Origin: Cercis canadensis
Lineage: Eukaryota > Streptophyta > Magnoliopsida > Fabales > Fabaceae
Length of the DNA: 64,000 nt
NCBI GenBank assembly: GCA_003255065.1
Contig: QAOA01003657.1
Location: 62,001 to 126,000 of the forward strand
Reading direction: 5' to 3'
The stretch's first letter is position 1. Each line of letters opens with the position of its first letter. Under the pieces are notes generated by a model, which saw only the letters and a list, made by a program, of their open reading frames with translations, was not told where the DNA came from and did not search any database. Positions 33,476 to 45,074 of the stretch are shown here, piece by piece. The translations under genes were made by a program, and so were the position numbers.

Positions 33476-34481
33476 CTCATTCTCCTCTAAAAATACATAA
33501 GTCAAATGCTCAGGGAGGGGTTTAAGCTCTAGTTTGGGTGGTTGCTCTATGGAAGGAAGTAAGGTCTTGGCTGCAGCCTCTAGTACAAAAATCTCCCCCT
33601 CACACTTGGCATCAACTGCCACTGCAGGATCATCAACTACTCCATCAACTACTTCAATAGCCTCTGTGATAGAATCATTGCTCTCTAAAAATTTAGTAAT
33701 CCCTAAGCAAACATAGGAAATAGAATCACTATCACAGTCACAACAAATTAAATCATCCAAGAACAGCAACTCAGGGGGCTCAGAGGGAAGACTATCATCA
33801 ACCTCATCAACTAACTCATCAATAATATCAATGCAGTAAATAGAATGGTCTTCCATGGGATATCTCATGGCTTCAAGGATATTAAATTGCACTATACTAT
33901 CACCAAACTCCATTGAAAGAATTCCAGAATGGACATCTATCTTGGTTCTAGCAGTCTTGAGGAAAGGTCTCCCAATGATGATTGGATTCTTGTTGTTTGT
34001 TGACTCACCCTCCATGTCTAGGATGTAGAAGTCAGCAGGAAAAAAATAACTCATTAACCCGAACTAGTACTTCCTCAATCAGGCTTGCAGGGTATGCATT
34101 GCTTCTGTTTGCTAGTTGGATCACCACTCCTGTTGGCTGCAAGGGTCCCAATCCAAGTGACTGAAAAACTGACTTGGGCATGACATTGATAGAAGCTCCA
34201 AGGTCCAACATAGCATCCTCAAACTTACAGTTTCCAATGACACAAGGTATGGTAAAAGTTCCAGGATCTTGGCACTTCTTAGGTATAGGTTGAATGAGGG
34301 CAGAAACATTCTGGCCCATACTGACCCGTTTATTGCCCTTTAACTTCCTCTTGTGAGTGCACAACTCCTTTAGGAACCTTGCATACTTTGGAATCTGCTT
34401 GATTGCCTCTAACAATGGAATGTTAATCTCAACTCTCCTAAATGTCTCTAGAAGTTCCCTCTCTTTCTCTGCCTCATCCAA
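33476..34481 (-). pseudogene. Athila B protease and linker
   Basis: The active site LDLGASINVMP lies near 34190, with LGLGPLQPTGVVIQLA after it. The frame shifts near 34035-34050 and continues as FFPADFYILDMEGEST from 34054. The acidic linker follows, with LVDEVDDSLPSEPPELLF and CCDCDSDS, in single copy. It ends in TAG near 33473, close to the RT start. The linker retains more coding potential than in Athila A. Confidence 0.88.
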
Positions 34482-36250
34482 CTTTTTGGATTGAAGGACT
34501 CTCTGTGGGAAAGGCAGAAGAACAGAATGAGTGTTTTTATGCTACTGTGGCATCTCTGGAGTGCTAGAGTTAGAACTGTAGGGTCAACAACAGGCTTATC
34601 TTGCACATTTGGCTTGCTCTGACCACTGCTGGAATGGTTAGCTGCAGGTGCAGGGGTAGGGTCAGGAATTTTCTTGCCACTCCTAAGGGTGATTGCACTC
34701 ACATTCTTCCCATTTAGATTAGGAACTGTTTGAGAGGGAAGGTTACCAGAACCTTGAGCTTGTAGTTGACTAATGAATGAAGCCAATTGGCCAATTTGAG
34801 TCTCCAAATTCTGAATAGTAGCTCCAGTGCTCTGTTGGAATTGGAGGTTATTGGCTGCTAATTGTTTCATAAGCTCTTTTAGGTTAGGTGTAGATTGGTT
34901 AGAAGTGGAAGCTTGCTGGTTGGCAAGATGAAAAAGTTGTTTGTTTTGAAAGCTTGGTGGTCTATTTTGGTATGACTGGTAAGGCTGAGGATTAGGTTGC
35001 TGTTGTGGTTGCATGTTATTGCCATATCTCAGGTTTGGATGGCCTCTCCAACCAGGGTTATATGTGGTAGAGAAAGGGTCATGTCTTGGTTAGTGAGACT
35101 GGTAGTACTGAGATTGGGAATACTGAGACTTGTTGGAAAAAATATTGGCTACAGCTGCTGTTTGGTTAGGGAAGGCAGAGATATCCTCTTGAAAGGTAGG
35201 ACAAATATCAGTGCAATGGGAAGAACAAGAACATATGCCACAAACTCGAATTGGTTGCACTGGCTGCACTGGTGGCATGGCTGGCTGTTGATGTTGCCCC
35301 ATGCTTAATTGTCTCACCAATGAGGTTAACTCATCAAGCCTATGTTCCATCCTCTATTAGTCAGCAGGGTGCACATTAACCTCATTGACCCCTCTATTGG
35401 CAGAATGCATCCTAGTGCCAAACTGTTGGGAATTGGCAGCCATATTAGAAATCAAATCCCTAGCTGCAGCAGGTGTCTTATCCACCAATGCTCTTCCACT
35501 AGCAGAATCAATATTACTCCTCTCCATAGACATTAGACCCTCATAAAAATATTGAATTAAAAGTTGGTCACTAATATGATGGTGGGGACAACTTGAGCAC
35601 AACCTATTGAACCTTTCCTAGTATTCATGCAAGGTCTCTCCTAGAAGCTGCCTTATACCACAAATGTCCTTTCTAATTGTAACAGTCCTAGAGGCAGGGT
35701 AAAACTTCACCAAAAAGAGTCTCTTCATCCCATTCCAATTTGTCACTGAGCCTTGTGAGAGATAGTAGAGCCAATCATTTCCAGTATCCACAAGAGAAAA
35801 AGAAAATGCCCTCAATTTAATGTCCTCCTCAGAAACTCCTTGTGGCTTCATTGTTGAACAAACTACATGGAATTCCTTCAAGTGCTTATGGTGATCCTCA
35901 CCTGCAAGACCATGAAATCTAGGCAACAAGTGTATCAATCCGGACTTGAGTTCAAAAGAAGCATCTAACTCAGGGTATTGGATGCCTAAAGGTTGGTATG
36001 TCACATCTGGGGCAGCAAGCTCCTTAAGAGTCCCAGGTCTAACATGCATATCATTATGTCCAGCCCTATTTGCAGCATCATTAACATTAGGATCTATGTT
36101 ATGCTCAACCATGTTATCAACATAATTAATCACAGGATTAGTAACAGGATTAATGACTACTATTCTCCTAGATTGTCTATTTCGGCTATGAAATGTTTGA
36201 TCAATCTCACCATCAAAATCACCTAAATCATTGCAAGAAGACCTAGTCAT
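34482..36250 (-). pseudogene. Athila B gag
   Basis: Starts MTRSSCNDLGDFDGEIDQTF at 36250. The capsid block includes LIHLLPRFHGLAGEDHHKHL. TAG at 35618-35620 follows HEY, the same stop as in Athila A. The frame continues 35602-35357, then two stops (TAA/TAG near 35354), then a segment with the zinc knuckle CGICSCSSHCTDIC. TAA near 35090 ends that segment, and a glutamine-rich tail from 35014 leads towards the protease. Several lesions are unique to this copy and one is shared. Confidence 0.88.
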
Positions 36251-36930
36251 AAACCATGCACATCTAGTGGCAAAATGCTAAAACACACTAAAACAGAATT
36301 ACCACACACAAGGTGACAGAATTGCACTTAAATAGAAACATACAAAATTCACTAAACAAAGGCAAAAAGAGACCAAAATAACACTAGTTGACCCATCTAA
36401 ACATTTTTTAAATTTTTTCTACCACCACAGGGTGAAAGCTGAGACTAAATGGAACTTAAAAATCAAATAACAAAATCTTTAAGAAATGAAAAAGTGGTCA
36501 AAACAATGAAATTTTGCTTAAAAACACAGCCATAGGTTGTGACTATTGATTGTTAACCCATTTTCCTTCAACTGACCAAGTTTTAGGTCAATCGGAGCAC
36601 AAAATTTTGGCCAGAATAGTACACGCGAAAATTAGTGAATCAAGCCAAAATGCAAGGAAAACAAGGGGAAATGGGAGAAAATCACCAAAACTCATACAAT
36701 GATAACCTAAAATATCAAGGGAAACTAAAATGCAAGAAAAATAATAGCCATAGGGCTCACACATAACAAAAACTTAGCCAAAAAGTAATGCAAGTGTGAC
36801 CTAAACCGTAAAAAAGAACACAAAAACAAACACAAAGCAGAGGAGGAATGGAAGCAAATGACTAGAATTCACACAATGAACTTACTAGAATTCACACAAT
36901 GAACTTAAAATCATCAGCTAACATTAACAT
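36251..36930 (-). other. Athila B leader
   Basis: About 680 bp between the primer site and gag with no supported gene. It lacks the 14-base minisatellite of Athila A. A 23-base tandem duplication (ACTAGAATTCACACAATGAA and following) lies at about 36862-36907. Confidence 0.8.
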
Positions 36931-36953
36931 TCCCCGGCAACGGCGCCAAAATT
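36931..36953 (-). other. Athila B primer-binding site (tRNA-Asp type), intact
   Basis: The complement reads TTGGCGCCGTTGCCGGGGA immediately after the LTR end, matching the 3' end of plant tRNA-Asp. Confidence 0.92.
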
Positions 36954-38443
36954 TGATTGGAAATGTCGCTTAACCAATTAAATTAAACCGAATTCCTTAA
37001 TTAGAATGCAATAGAGGACATAATCCGGGTTTATCTCACAAGGAATGTAATGTGTAATCAATAATTTCAAGTTAATAACAGGGGATTGTAAAACAGAATT
37101 GTATTTCTAGATTGTAAAAAGTAGAATTGAAATAGGATTAATTAAGTTAATTAAAACGTAACCTAGCTAGACATTCATCCATAAACCGGTTTGATCCATC
37201 CTAGATTAACATGAGTGATTAAGTCCTAATGCAGCAATGCTAATTGAGTTTAATCACAACTAAAATCTCTAATTATGACTAATTATTCCTACTAAGTTAT
37301 CACTTAGAATTCGATTAACCTCATTCAATTACTAATCTTGTAATCACAATGATTAAACAATTAGTGGCTAATATGAAAACCGAACCTCAATTAGCAATTC
37401 TTCAAAGGATTCATGCACAGAATTAAAGATTAATCAATCTAAATTCTATTTCACACCTAAACATCCATATAAATCACAAAGATCTCTATGATCCATATAA
37501 AATATCCAGACAATCAGAATCTAATGAAAAACGAAATTGCATTAAGCTTAATCAAATTAAGTACATAATCTCAAGAATAAAACCGAATTTAATCAGAAGT
37601 CTAACTTGGTTACAAGAGTTCTACTCCTCCATGGTCATGAAATACAAGCTCCAATGAGGGAAGAAAATCATAGTTCAATAAGTTATAGCAAATACAAGAG
37701 AGAAAACTAAAACTATCTAGTCTAGAATTGATAACTCGTCTGTCTCCTTTCTCTGATTAAAAACTTCCTAAATTTCATGTACACCCAATTTACCCCTAAC
37801 CTAGTTTAAACCTCTGGACCTCAGCTTCAAATGGGCTCCTGTTTGGGCCTAATTGGGCCTGAATTGAGGAAGTTAAGCCCATTTAAGTCCATCTAAGTCC
37901 ATATAGGTCTCTGGACTAATCAGCCATTTTCGACAGGCAATAAGACCATCTTAACTTCATAATTTGTTAAACTAGCCTTCATAACAATTGAATCCCTACG
38001 CCTTAGATTTCCAATGGGGCTAGTTTCAAGTCCATACGACATGGACAACACAAGTTATGGTCCAAACACTGCATGCGGGTCAGGATCCAGCGGTAGTAAC
38101 TCTACTCTGACTTCCGGGTTAAATTTGACCCACTTAACTTCTAAATGGGCCTGGGAGATCTGCATGAAAGTTGTAGATAATCCTCTTAGCTTTTCTACAA
38201 GGCAAGAATCACAATTTTTAGACATACAGAACTAAAGATATACCCAAAATACAGAATAGTGTCAAAACCCTAATAATACTAAAAAAATACACTTTAAGCC
38301 CAATTTGAACCTAATTAATGAAATATGACCCAAGCCCAATCAAATAGGCCCAAAATAGGATTAGGAGGTTAACAAATAGGCCCAAAATAGGATTAGGAGG
38401 TTAAAAATGGGGATTAATTAATATATAAAACTATTGTTCATTA
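36954..38443 (-). repeat. Athila B 5' LTR
   Basis: 1490 bp. It is longer than its partner partly because of a 32-base tandem duplication near 38340-38405 (AGGCCCAAAATAGGATTAGG). Confidence 0.93.
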
Positions 38444-38448
38444 ATGTC

Positions 38449-39250
38449 AAATCAGCATTCTTACATGGAAATTTGGAGGAACAGGAATTTGTTGATCAAC
38501 CACCTAGGTATACTAAGATTGGCAATGAGAATAAAGTATATAGATTAAAGAAAGCTCTTTATGGTTTAAAACAAGCCCCATGGGTTTGGTATAGTCACAT
38601 TAAGGCTTATTTTTTGAAAGAAGGTTTTCAAAAGTTTCCATATGAACACACCCTTTTTGTTAAAGTTGGAGAAAAAGGGAAAATACTTATTGTCTATCTA
38701 TATGTAGATGATCTCATATTCACTAGCAATAATTGTGTATTGTTTGGACTAATCTTGGTATGATGCATTACTTTTTGGGCATTGAAGTAGTGCAGTCTGA
38801 TACTAGAATATTTATCTCTCAAAAGAAATATGTTCAAGAAATTTTGAATAGATTTTAGATGAAGGATTGTAATCCAATAAGCACTCCAACTGAGTTTGGC
38901 TTGAAGCTAAACAAAAATCATGAAATAAAGAAGGTGGACAACACACTCTATAAGCAGATTATGGGTAGTTTAATGTACTTAACTACCATAAGACCAAACG
39001 TAATGTATTCAGTGAGTCTTATCAGCATATATAAGGAAAATCCAATAGAGCTTCATCTTTTAGCAGCTAAAAGAATCTTTCTTTACTTATAAGGAACTAA
39101 AGATGTTGGGATGTTCTACAAGAAGGGTAGAAGATCATATTTAATTGGATTTACTGACAACGATTATGCAGGAGATCAGGATGATAGAAGGAGTACTTCA
39201 GGTTATGTTTTGATGCTAGGCTCAAGGGTTGTTTCATGGTCAACTAAGAA
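38449..39250 (+). pseudogene. Copia A RT (rest) and RNase H start
   Basis: Continues the RT left at 21199: VKSAFLHGNLEEQEFVDQPP, YRLKKALYGLKQAPWVWYS, and the catalytic YVDD near 38703. A frame change near 38760 follows, then YFLGIEVVQ-type sequence and KQIMGSLMYLTTIRP near 38950. It stops at WSTKKQ, where Copia C is inserted. Remaining RNase H is at 44370. Confidence 0.9.
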
Positions 39251-39255
39251 GCAGT

Positions 39256-39402
39256 TGTGAGAATAGTGGAAAAGGTTGTGAGACTAGTTCCTCACAACTA
39301 TTATTTATATTAATTGTACAGCAATAATGGGCCTAATCATATGTTAATTACAAGCCTAAATATATGCTATAATAACTAGTATTTACAGCTAATATTCTAA
39401 CA
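39256..39402 (-). repeat. Copia C 3' LTR
   Basis: 147 bp, TG...CA. Next to it, CTCCCCCTC is the complement of the purine tract. Confidence 0.92.
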
Positions 39403-39409
39403 CTCCCCC

Positions 39410-41440
39410 TCAAGTTGGAGCATACATATTATATGTTCCAAACTTGTTACAAATATAGTTAACCCGAGGGTCTCCGAGAGACTTAGTAAATATATCTACT
39501 AGCTGGTTGTTTGATCTAACAAAACTAGTAGCAATATCCCCTGAAAGTATTTTATGTCTAATAAAGTGACAGTCAATCTCTATATGTTTGGTCCTCTCAT
39601 GGAAGACTATATTAGAGGCAATGTGGAGAACNCAAATATAGTTAACCCGAGGGTCTCCGAGAGACTTAGTAAATATATCTACTAGCTGGTCGTTTGATCT
39701 AACAAAACTAGTAGCAATATCCCCTGAAAGTATTTTATGTCTAATAAAGTGACAGTCAATCTCTATATGTTTGGTCCTCTCATGGAAGACTATATTAGAG
39801 GCAATGTGGAGAACTGTTTGGTTATTGCATATTAGTCTCATTTGTTGAACCTTCATGAATTTTAACTCCTGAAGTAACTGTTTCAGCCATATGAGTTCAC
39901 AGGTTACTTTAGCCATGGTTCGGTATTCTGCCTCAGCTGTGGATAGAGCAACAACTGATTGTTTCTTGCTTTTCCATGACACTAGATTGCCCCCAACAAA
40001 TACACAATATCCAGTGGTTGAGCGTCTATCATATGGACAGCCTACCCAGTCAACATTGGAATAGCCAACCACTTGAGTATGTCCTCTACTTTCATACAAT
40101 AGGCCTTTACCTGGTGCCTTCTTGATGTATTTTAAAATACAAACTACTGCATCCCAATGACTGTCACAAGCAGCACTTAGAAATTGGTTGAGTACACTCA
40201 TTGGGAAGGCAATATCAGGACGTGTCACTATGAGGTAGTTGAGTTTCCCAATAAGTCTCCGATATCTACTAGGATTTGATAAGGATTCCCCCTGATCAGG
40301 TAGGAGCTTGACATTTGGATCTATTGGAGTATCCACAGGTTTGCAGTTTGACATGCCTTTCGGGATTGAGCAATTTCTATTCCCATAAAGTACTTGAGTT
40401 TTCCCAAATCTTTTATTTGAAAATGTTGGAATAGATGTTGCTTGAGTTTCTGTATGCCCTCTTGATCATTCCCTATAATCACAATGTTATCCACATAGAC
40501 AACTAAATAAATGCATCAATTAAGGGATGAGTGTAAGTAAAAGACTGAATGATCGGCCTCACTCCGAGTCATACCAAACTATCGGACAACTGAACTAAAT
40601 CTCTCAAACCAAGCCCGTAGAGATTATTTAAGTCCATAGAGAGATCAGCGAAGTCTGCACACCATTCTAGACTCCCCCTGAGCAACAAATACAGGAGGTT
40701 GCTTCATATAAACTTCCTCTTGCAATTCGCCATGTAGAAATGCATTTTTAATATCCAATTAATAAAGGGGCCAGTGGTGAATGGCAACCATAGGGAGAAA
40801 GAGGCGAACAAAGTCCATCTTGGCAACTGGAGATAAGGTATCACCATAATCAAGTCCATAGATCTGGGTGTATCCCTTGGCAACCAGTCGGGCTTTCAAA
40901 CGATCTATTTGGCCATCAGGGCCAACTTTGACTGTGTAAACCCAACAACAACCAACTGTGGATTTACCACGTGGTAAAGGCACCAAATCCCAAGTGCTAT
41001 TGGAGTCTAAAGTAGTCATCTCATCAATCATTGCCTTACGCCTGCCTAGGTCAGAAAGTGCTTCACCTATATTCTTAAGAATAGAAACAAGAGATACAAA
41101 TGACACAAAAGCAGAATATTGTGGAGACAAACGGTGATAGCTCACAAAATTATAAATGGGGTAAGGGTTGCGAGTAGAACGAATACCTTTACGTTCATCA
41201 ATGGAACGGTCCAAGTCAAACGCCAAAACTGGAGAAGTAACCAGAGCAGGAGATGAGGCCAATGGGATAGCAGTAGGAGTGTCATTGGTGGTAGGGTTTT
41301 CAACAGGCTTAGTGACAAGTGGCACAATGATAGGGTTCTTAACAGGCTCAAGGACAGGTGACATAATGGTAGGGTTCTCAATAGGTTCAGGTCGAGGCCG
41401 AAGATGGTAGGTGAGGAGAGGAGGTGTCGAGTCATCTATA
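39410..41440 (-). pseudogene. Copia C reverse transcriptase and RNase H
   Basis: On the minus strand from about 41364, RT begins with RKAMIDEMTTLDSNSTWDLV and CCWVYTVKVGPDGQ, then RLVAKGYTQIYGLDYG. A stop near 40759 breaks it. Degraded RT continues through 40360-40750, with a VVYVDN-type box near 40500. RNase H follows from 40354: PVDTPIDPNVKLLPDQG, LIGKLNYLIVTRPDIAF, SWKSKKQSVVALSTAEAEYR and HIEIDCHFIRHKI. The tail is duplicated around an N. Confidence 0.9.
39450..39814 (-). repeat. N-flanked duplication, 182 bp x 2 (assembly artefact)
   Basis: 39450-39631 and 39633-39814 match almost exactly around an N at 39632 in the RNase H end of Copia C. Confidence 0.9.
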
Positions 41441-42991
41441 GGACCACTAGAGTCATTGGAAAAAAATAGACGGTGGAATAGGACTAGTACATGAAATAGG
41501 GAGAACCTGAGTAATAGTAGAACAATCAGGATGCCCTAAAGAGGGAAAGAATGGGGTTGTCTCAAAGAAGGTGACATCCGGGGAAACTATATAATGGTTG
41601 AGTTCAGGAGAGAAACAACGGTAACCCTTTTGCAAATGGGAATAACCCAAAAAGACACATTTGAGAGATTTTGCATGTAACTTATCTTTTCCTGGAGTGA
41701 GATCATGAACAAAACATGTGCAACCGAAGACACAAAGAGGAAGAGAATAGAGCGGCTGATTAGGAAATAAAAGAGAATGAGGCACCTAATTTTGTAAAAC
41801 GGAGGAGGGCACATGATTAATCAAATAACATGCAGTGATAACCGCATCTCCCCAAAAACGCAGCGAAACATTATTATGAATGAGGAGAGTACGGGCAGTC
41901 ATAATCAAGTGTCTATTTTTTCCCTCAGCCACTCCATTTTGTTGAGGAGTATGAGCACAAGAAGATTGATGGAGAATGCCTTGAGAAGTCATAAAAGATT
42001 GAAATGGAGCAGAAAAATATTCTTGAGCATTATCACTTTGGAAAGTGTGAATGGTGATACCAAATTGAGTTTTAATTTCTGAGCAAAAAGTTTGAAAAAT
42101 AGAGAATAGTTCTGAATGATTTTTCATTAAAAATAACCAAGTACATTGGGAAAAATCATCAACAAAGGTAACAAAGTATTGAAAACCCAGAGTTGAATTG
42201 ACACGACTAGGACCTCATACATCATAATGAACAAGTGAAAAAGGAGACTCAGCTTGTTTATTGATACGACTAGGAAAAGAACTACGAACATGTTTTCCTA
42301 ATTGACAAGACTCACATTCTACAGAAGAGATACTAGAGAGACTCGACACCATCTTTTGTAGTTTCTGTAAGCTAGGATGTCCCAAACGGTGATGAAAAAG
42401 TTTAGGTGAATCAACAACACTACAAGCCACAGGAGATGGTGGTGGGGTGAGGTAGTATAGCCCACGGGACTTATGCCCTACTCCAATCATCCTCCCAGTG
42501 TTCCGCTCCTGCACAAGAACCGAATTAGCCACAAAGGTAACAGATTAAGGTAGGGTTTGGGTTAATTTGCTGATAGAAATCAAATTAAATGGACACCTAG
42601 GCACAAAGAGAACATAATTTAAAGATAGGGAGGGCAAGGGTTTGGCCTGTCCAATGCCTTTGACTTTAGTTTGTAAGCCATCAGCTAGGGTAAGAGTGGA
42701 TAATGAATTAGAATAAGCGATATGAGAAAATAAATTTTTGTTACTAGACATGTGATTAGAAGCACCAGAATCAAGAACCCAAGGTCTAAGAGAGGATGAC
42801 TGAGAGATGCATGCAATAGAATTACTAGTCTGAGCAATAGAGGCTATAGAGGTGGACTGCTTGTTCTCTTGGAGTCTTAGGAATTCATTATAATCAGCAG
42901 CAGAGATAGATACAGTGCTAGAGGAGGAATCATATTGTGCAACATTAGCACTCTTAGGAGGTCGACCATGAAGAAGAAAGCAACAATCCAC
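41441..42991 (-). pseudogene. Copia C protease and integrase
   Basis: Protease is seen from 42991 with WVLDSGASNHMSSNKNLFSH near 42750. A stop falls near 42545. The GAG-preintegrase block follows at 42215-42532 (LFHHRLGHPSLQKLQKM, CESCQLGKHVRSSF). Another break lies near 42140-42210. The integrase core at 41786-42127 has TFQSDNAQEYFS (catalytic D) and HTPQQNGVAEGKNRH (catalytic E). The conserved tail, VFGCTCFVHDL then KCVFLGYSHLQKGYRCF, is at 41453-41785. Only a few point breaks separate these segments. Confidence 0.9.
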
Positions 42992-43776
42992 TTATGGCCA
43001 ATTTTATGGCAGTGTGTACACTAAGGGCAATCTCTATTTCGAGCTCGCTGATCACCACGTGCTCCCTTACCATCCTCTCGATGGTTCACATGAGAGGCTA
43101 GAATAGTAAAATCAACTGAGGTAGTCAAAACAAAGATACCTGTAGATGCAAAAATATGGATTAGCTGCTCAAACATCATGTCCATAGTAGGAACCCCAGG
43201 GTTGGCCATAATTTGATTACGGACCAAATCCAATTCAGAGGGCAAGCTGACAAATGCAAGGACCATGAAGAATTTGCCACGATGTGCCTCTTGTTGAGCA
43301 ACATCATTTGAGAATGACATAATCTCATTAAATTCCTGCTGAAGAGTCTCAATCTGTCCCAAATAAGTTTGCATATCCAGATCCTGTTTCTTAATTATTT
43401 TCATCTGAGAGACAACAATATACAGACGATTTATATAGTTTGAGTAAAGTTTCTTACCCTTCTGCCAAACCTTATAGCAAGTACGATAAAGTCAATATTG
43501 ACCAACAAGAGCACGATCAATAGACTGCCAAAGGACATTATAGAGATAAGCATCAGCCTGCTTCCACTTAGGTTGATCATTCGCAGGGATGTCTTTAATT
43601 TGTTTTACTAAGTGTTTCTCATAGTCATGGCCTTGACCTAAAAACCACAACTCCACAGATGCTGACCAAGTCATATAGTTGCCAAAACCAATTAATTTTT
43701 TAGCACAAATAGTTGGAGTAAAAGAAAAAGTAAGGAATGAATGGTGACCAGAAGTTTCCTTGTCTGAAGAAGCCAT
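42992..43776 (-). pseudogene. Copia C gag
   Basis: Start MASSDKETSGHHSFLTFSF at 43776. It has the copia gag signature: LIGFGNYMTWSASVELWFLG. TAA or TGA near 43492 splits it. The second part, from 43404 (DLDMQTYLGQIETLQQEFNE), runs to 43021. The cysteine knuckle before the protease is poorly preserved. Confidence 0.87.
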
Positions 43777-44211
43777 TTAGATATGTTATTAACCATTAAC
43801 AAAGAAGAACAAACCTGTTATGAAGCTGTCTAGGTCAAATAACACCAAAGTAAGGGCAGGAATAGGTCAAAAATACGCCAAAGGAGAGATCTGGAAAGTT
43901 TCATGGCGATCGGATAAGACATGCACCTCCACGCGCAGAAGAAGCTGGCGCATGGGCGTCACGCGCAAAGACTGGAAAGGCGTGTGTGGGCGCATGCGGT
44001 GGCGGGTCTCCGAGGAATGGCCGGTCAGAGGGCTCTAAGGTTGACTGTGGGGTCAGAATTGGGAAGCTCGAGTCCTAGGGTGGCTGGATAGAGACACAAC
44101 CATTAAACCCTAGTATAAGAACACTGTTGGAGTAAGAACACAACAGAGAGGGGGAAAAACACTACTGGAAAAATTCACGGTAGGAATGGAGAGGTTTTTC
44201 TCACTAAAATT

Positions 44212-44369
44212 GCTCTGATACCATGTGAGAATAGTGGAAAAGGTTGTGAGACTAACTCCTCACAACTATTATTTATATTAACTGTACAACAATATGGGCC
44301 TAATCATATGCTAATTACAAGCCTAAATATATGTTATAATAACTAGTATTTACAGCTAATATTCTAACA
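44212..44369 (-). repeat. Copia C 5' LTR and primer site
   Basis: LTR 44224-44369 on the minus strand. The primer site complement GCTCTGATACCA is at 44212-44223, matching tRNA-iMet. Confidence 0.92.
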
Positions 44370-44735
44370 ATAGCCAATTGTCACTTTGTCAACCACTGAG
44401 GCTGAATTTGTTGTTGCAATAGCTTGTGCATGTCAAGCCATTTGCCTGAGCAAAATTCTTGAAGAGATGCATTTTAGTCAAATGGGAGCTACTACAATTT
44501 TTTGTGACAGCAGCTCAGCCATTAAACTCTGCAAAAATCCACTGCTACATGGAAGAAGCAAGCATACTAATGTGAAATATTTTTTAAAAGATCTCAACAA
44601 TGATAGTGTAATTAATCTAAAGTATTGCAGAAGTGAAGAACATCTAGCTGATATATCTACTAAACCTCTCAAATGTCTTTCCTTCCACAATTTGAAAAGG
44701 TTGCTAGGTGTTTGCACTTATGAAAAACCTGCTTG
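44370..44735 (+). pseudogene. Copia A RNase H, C-terminal piece
   Basis: PIVTLSTTEAEFVVAIACAC, then CDSSSAIKLCKNPLLHGRSKH and EEHLADISTKPL, ending at TGA after KPA. The RNase H frame is contiguous with 39250 once Copia C is removed. The 3' LTR follows after a short spacer and a purine-rich AAGTGAGAGA. Confidence 0.9.
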
Positions 44736-44792
44736 AAGAAATTGTTGCACAATTAAATTGAAGCCCTAAAGCTTTCAGTTTAAGTGAGAGAA

Positions 44793-45069
44793 TGTTGAAT
44801 AATTTAGGATTAAACTCTACATGTTTTCTTTATTCTGTATTATTTTGGTTTGTGTTGACCTAGTCTTTAGGAGTTTGCCTATAGTGTTCTGCAAGACATG
44901 GTTCATGCCACCTAGATTTAAGTAAATAGTGTTGCACACTAGTGCCTATTCTCTTCTCACTTTTGTTGTGTACTAGCCTATGTAAAGGCTACAGTTTTTC
45001 TAATGAAGTAAGTAAGTATGTTTCCCTTCTCTGCTCTCCTTTATACTTTATCTTCTTCTATTGTTAACA
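44793..45069 (+). repeat. Copia A 3' LTR
   Basis: 277 bp, TGTTGAATAA to TTGTTAACA, followed by TATAA and the last acyltransferase piece. Confidence 0.92.
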
Positions 45070-45074
45070 TATAA

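Larger units (their letters stand above)
21205..38443 (-). mobile_element. Athila B, Athila-lineage element with a Harbinger inserted in its 3' tail
   Basis: It lies on the minus strand: 5' LTR 36954-38443, 3' LTR 21205-22649. The flanking duplication is ATGTC (21200-21204 and 38444-38448). Without the Harbinger it is about 10.7 kb. Gene order matches Athila A: gag, protease, RT/RNase H, integrase. The terminus at 38443 is TA instead of the expected CA complement, a single change. About 17 differences over 410 LTR bases (about 4%) make it similar in age to Athila A. It interrupts Copia A RT between QLDV and VKSAFLHG. Confidence 0.95.
39256..44369 (-). mobile_element. Copia C, short-LTR Ty1/copia element, 5.1 kb
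   Basis: LTRs are 147 and 146 bp, starting TGTGAGAATA and ending TTCTAACA. They differ at about six to seven sites (4-5%). A tRNA-iMet primer site and a C/T-rich purine-tract complement are in place. The gag-protease-integrase-RT-RNase H order is on the minus strand. Flanks GCAGT and ATAGC are explained by an original GCAGC in Copia A (Lys-Gln-Pro codons) with three transitions. It interrupts Copia A RNase H. Confidence 0.93.
6446..45069 (+). mobile_element. Copia A, Ty1/copia element split by three nested insertions
   Basis: LTRs of 276 and 277 bp begin TGTTGAATAA and end TTGTTAACA. The flanks are TATAG (6441-6445) and TATAA (45070-45074), a 5-base duplication with one change. A tRNA-iMet primer site follows the 5' LTR, and gag, protease, integrase, RT and RNase H appear in copia order in pieces at 6849-7145, 18902-21199, 38449-39250 and 44370-44735. 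The gaps are Athila A, Athila B and Copia C. About 25 differences between the LTRs (roughly 9%, by hand) make it the oldest well-bounded element of the stack. It is inserted in the acyltransferase. Confidence 0.92.
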
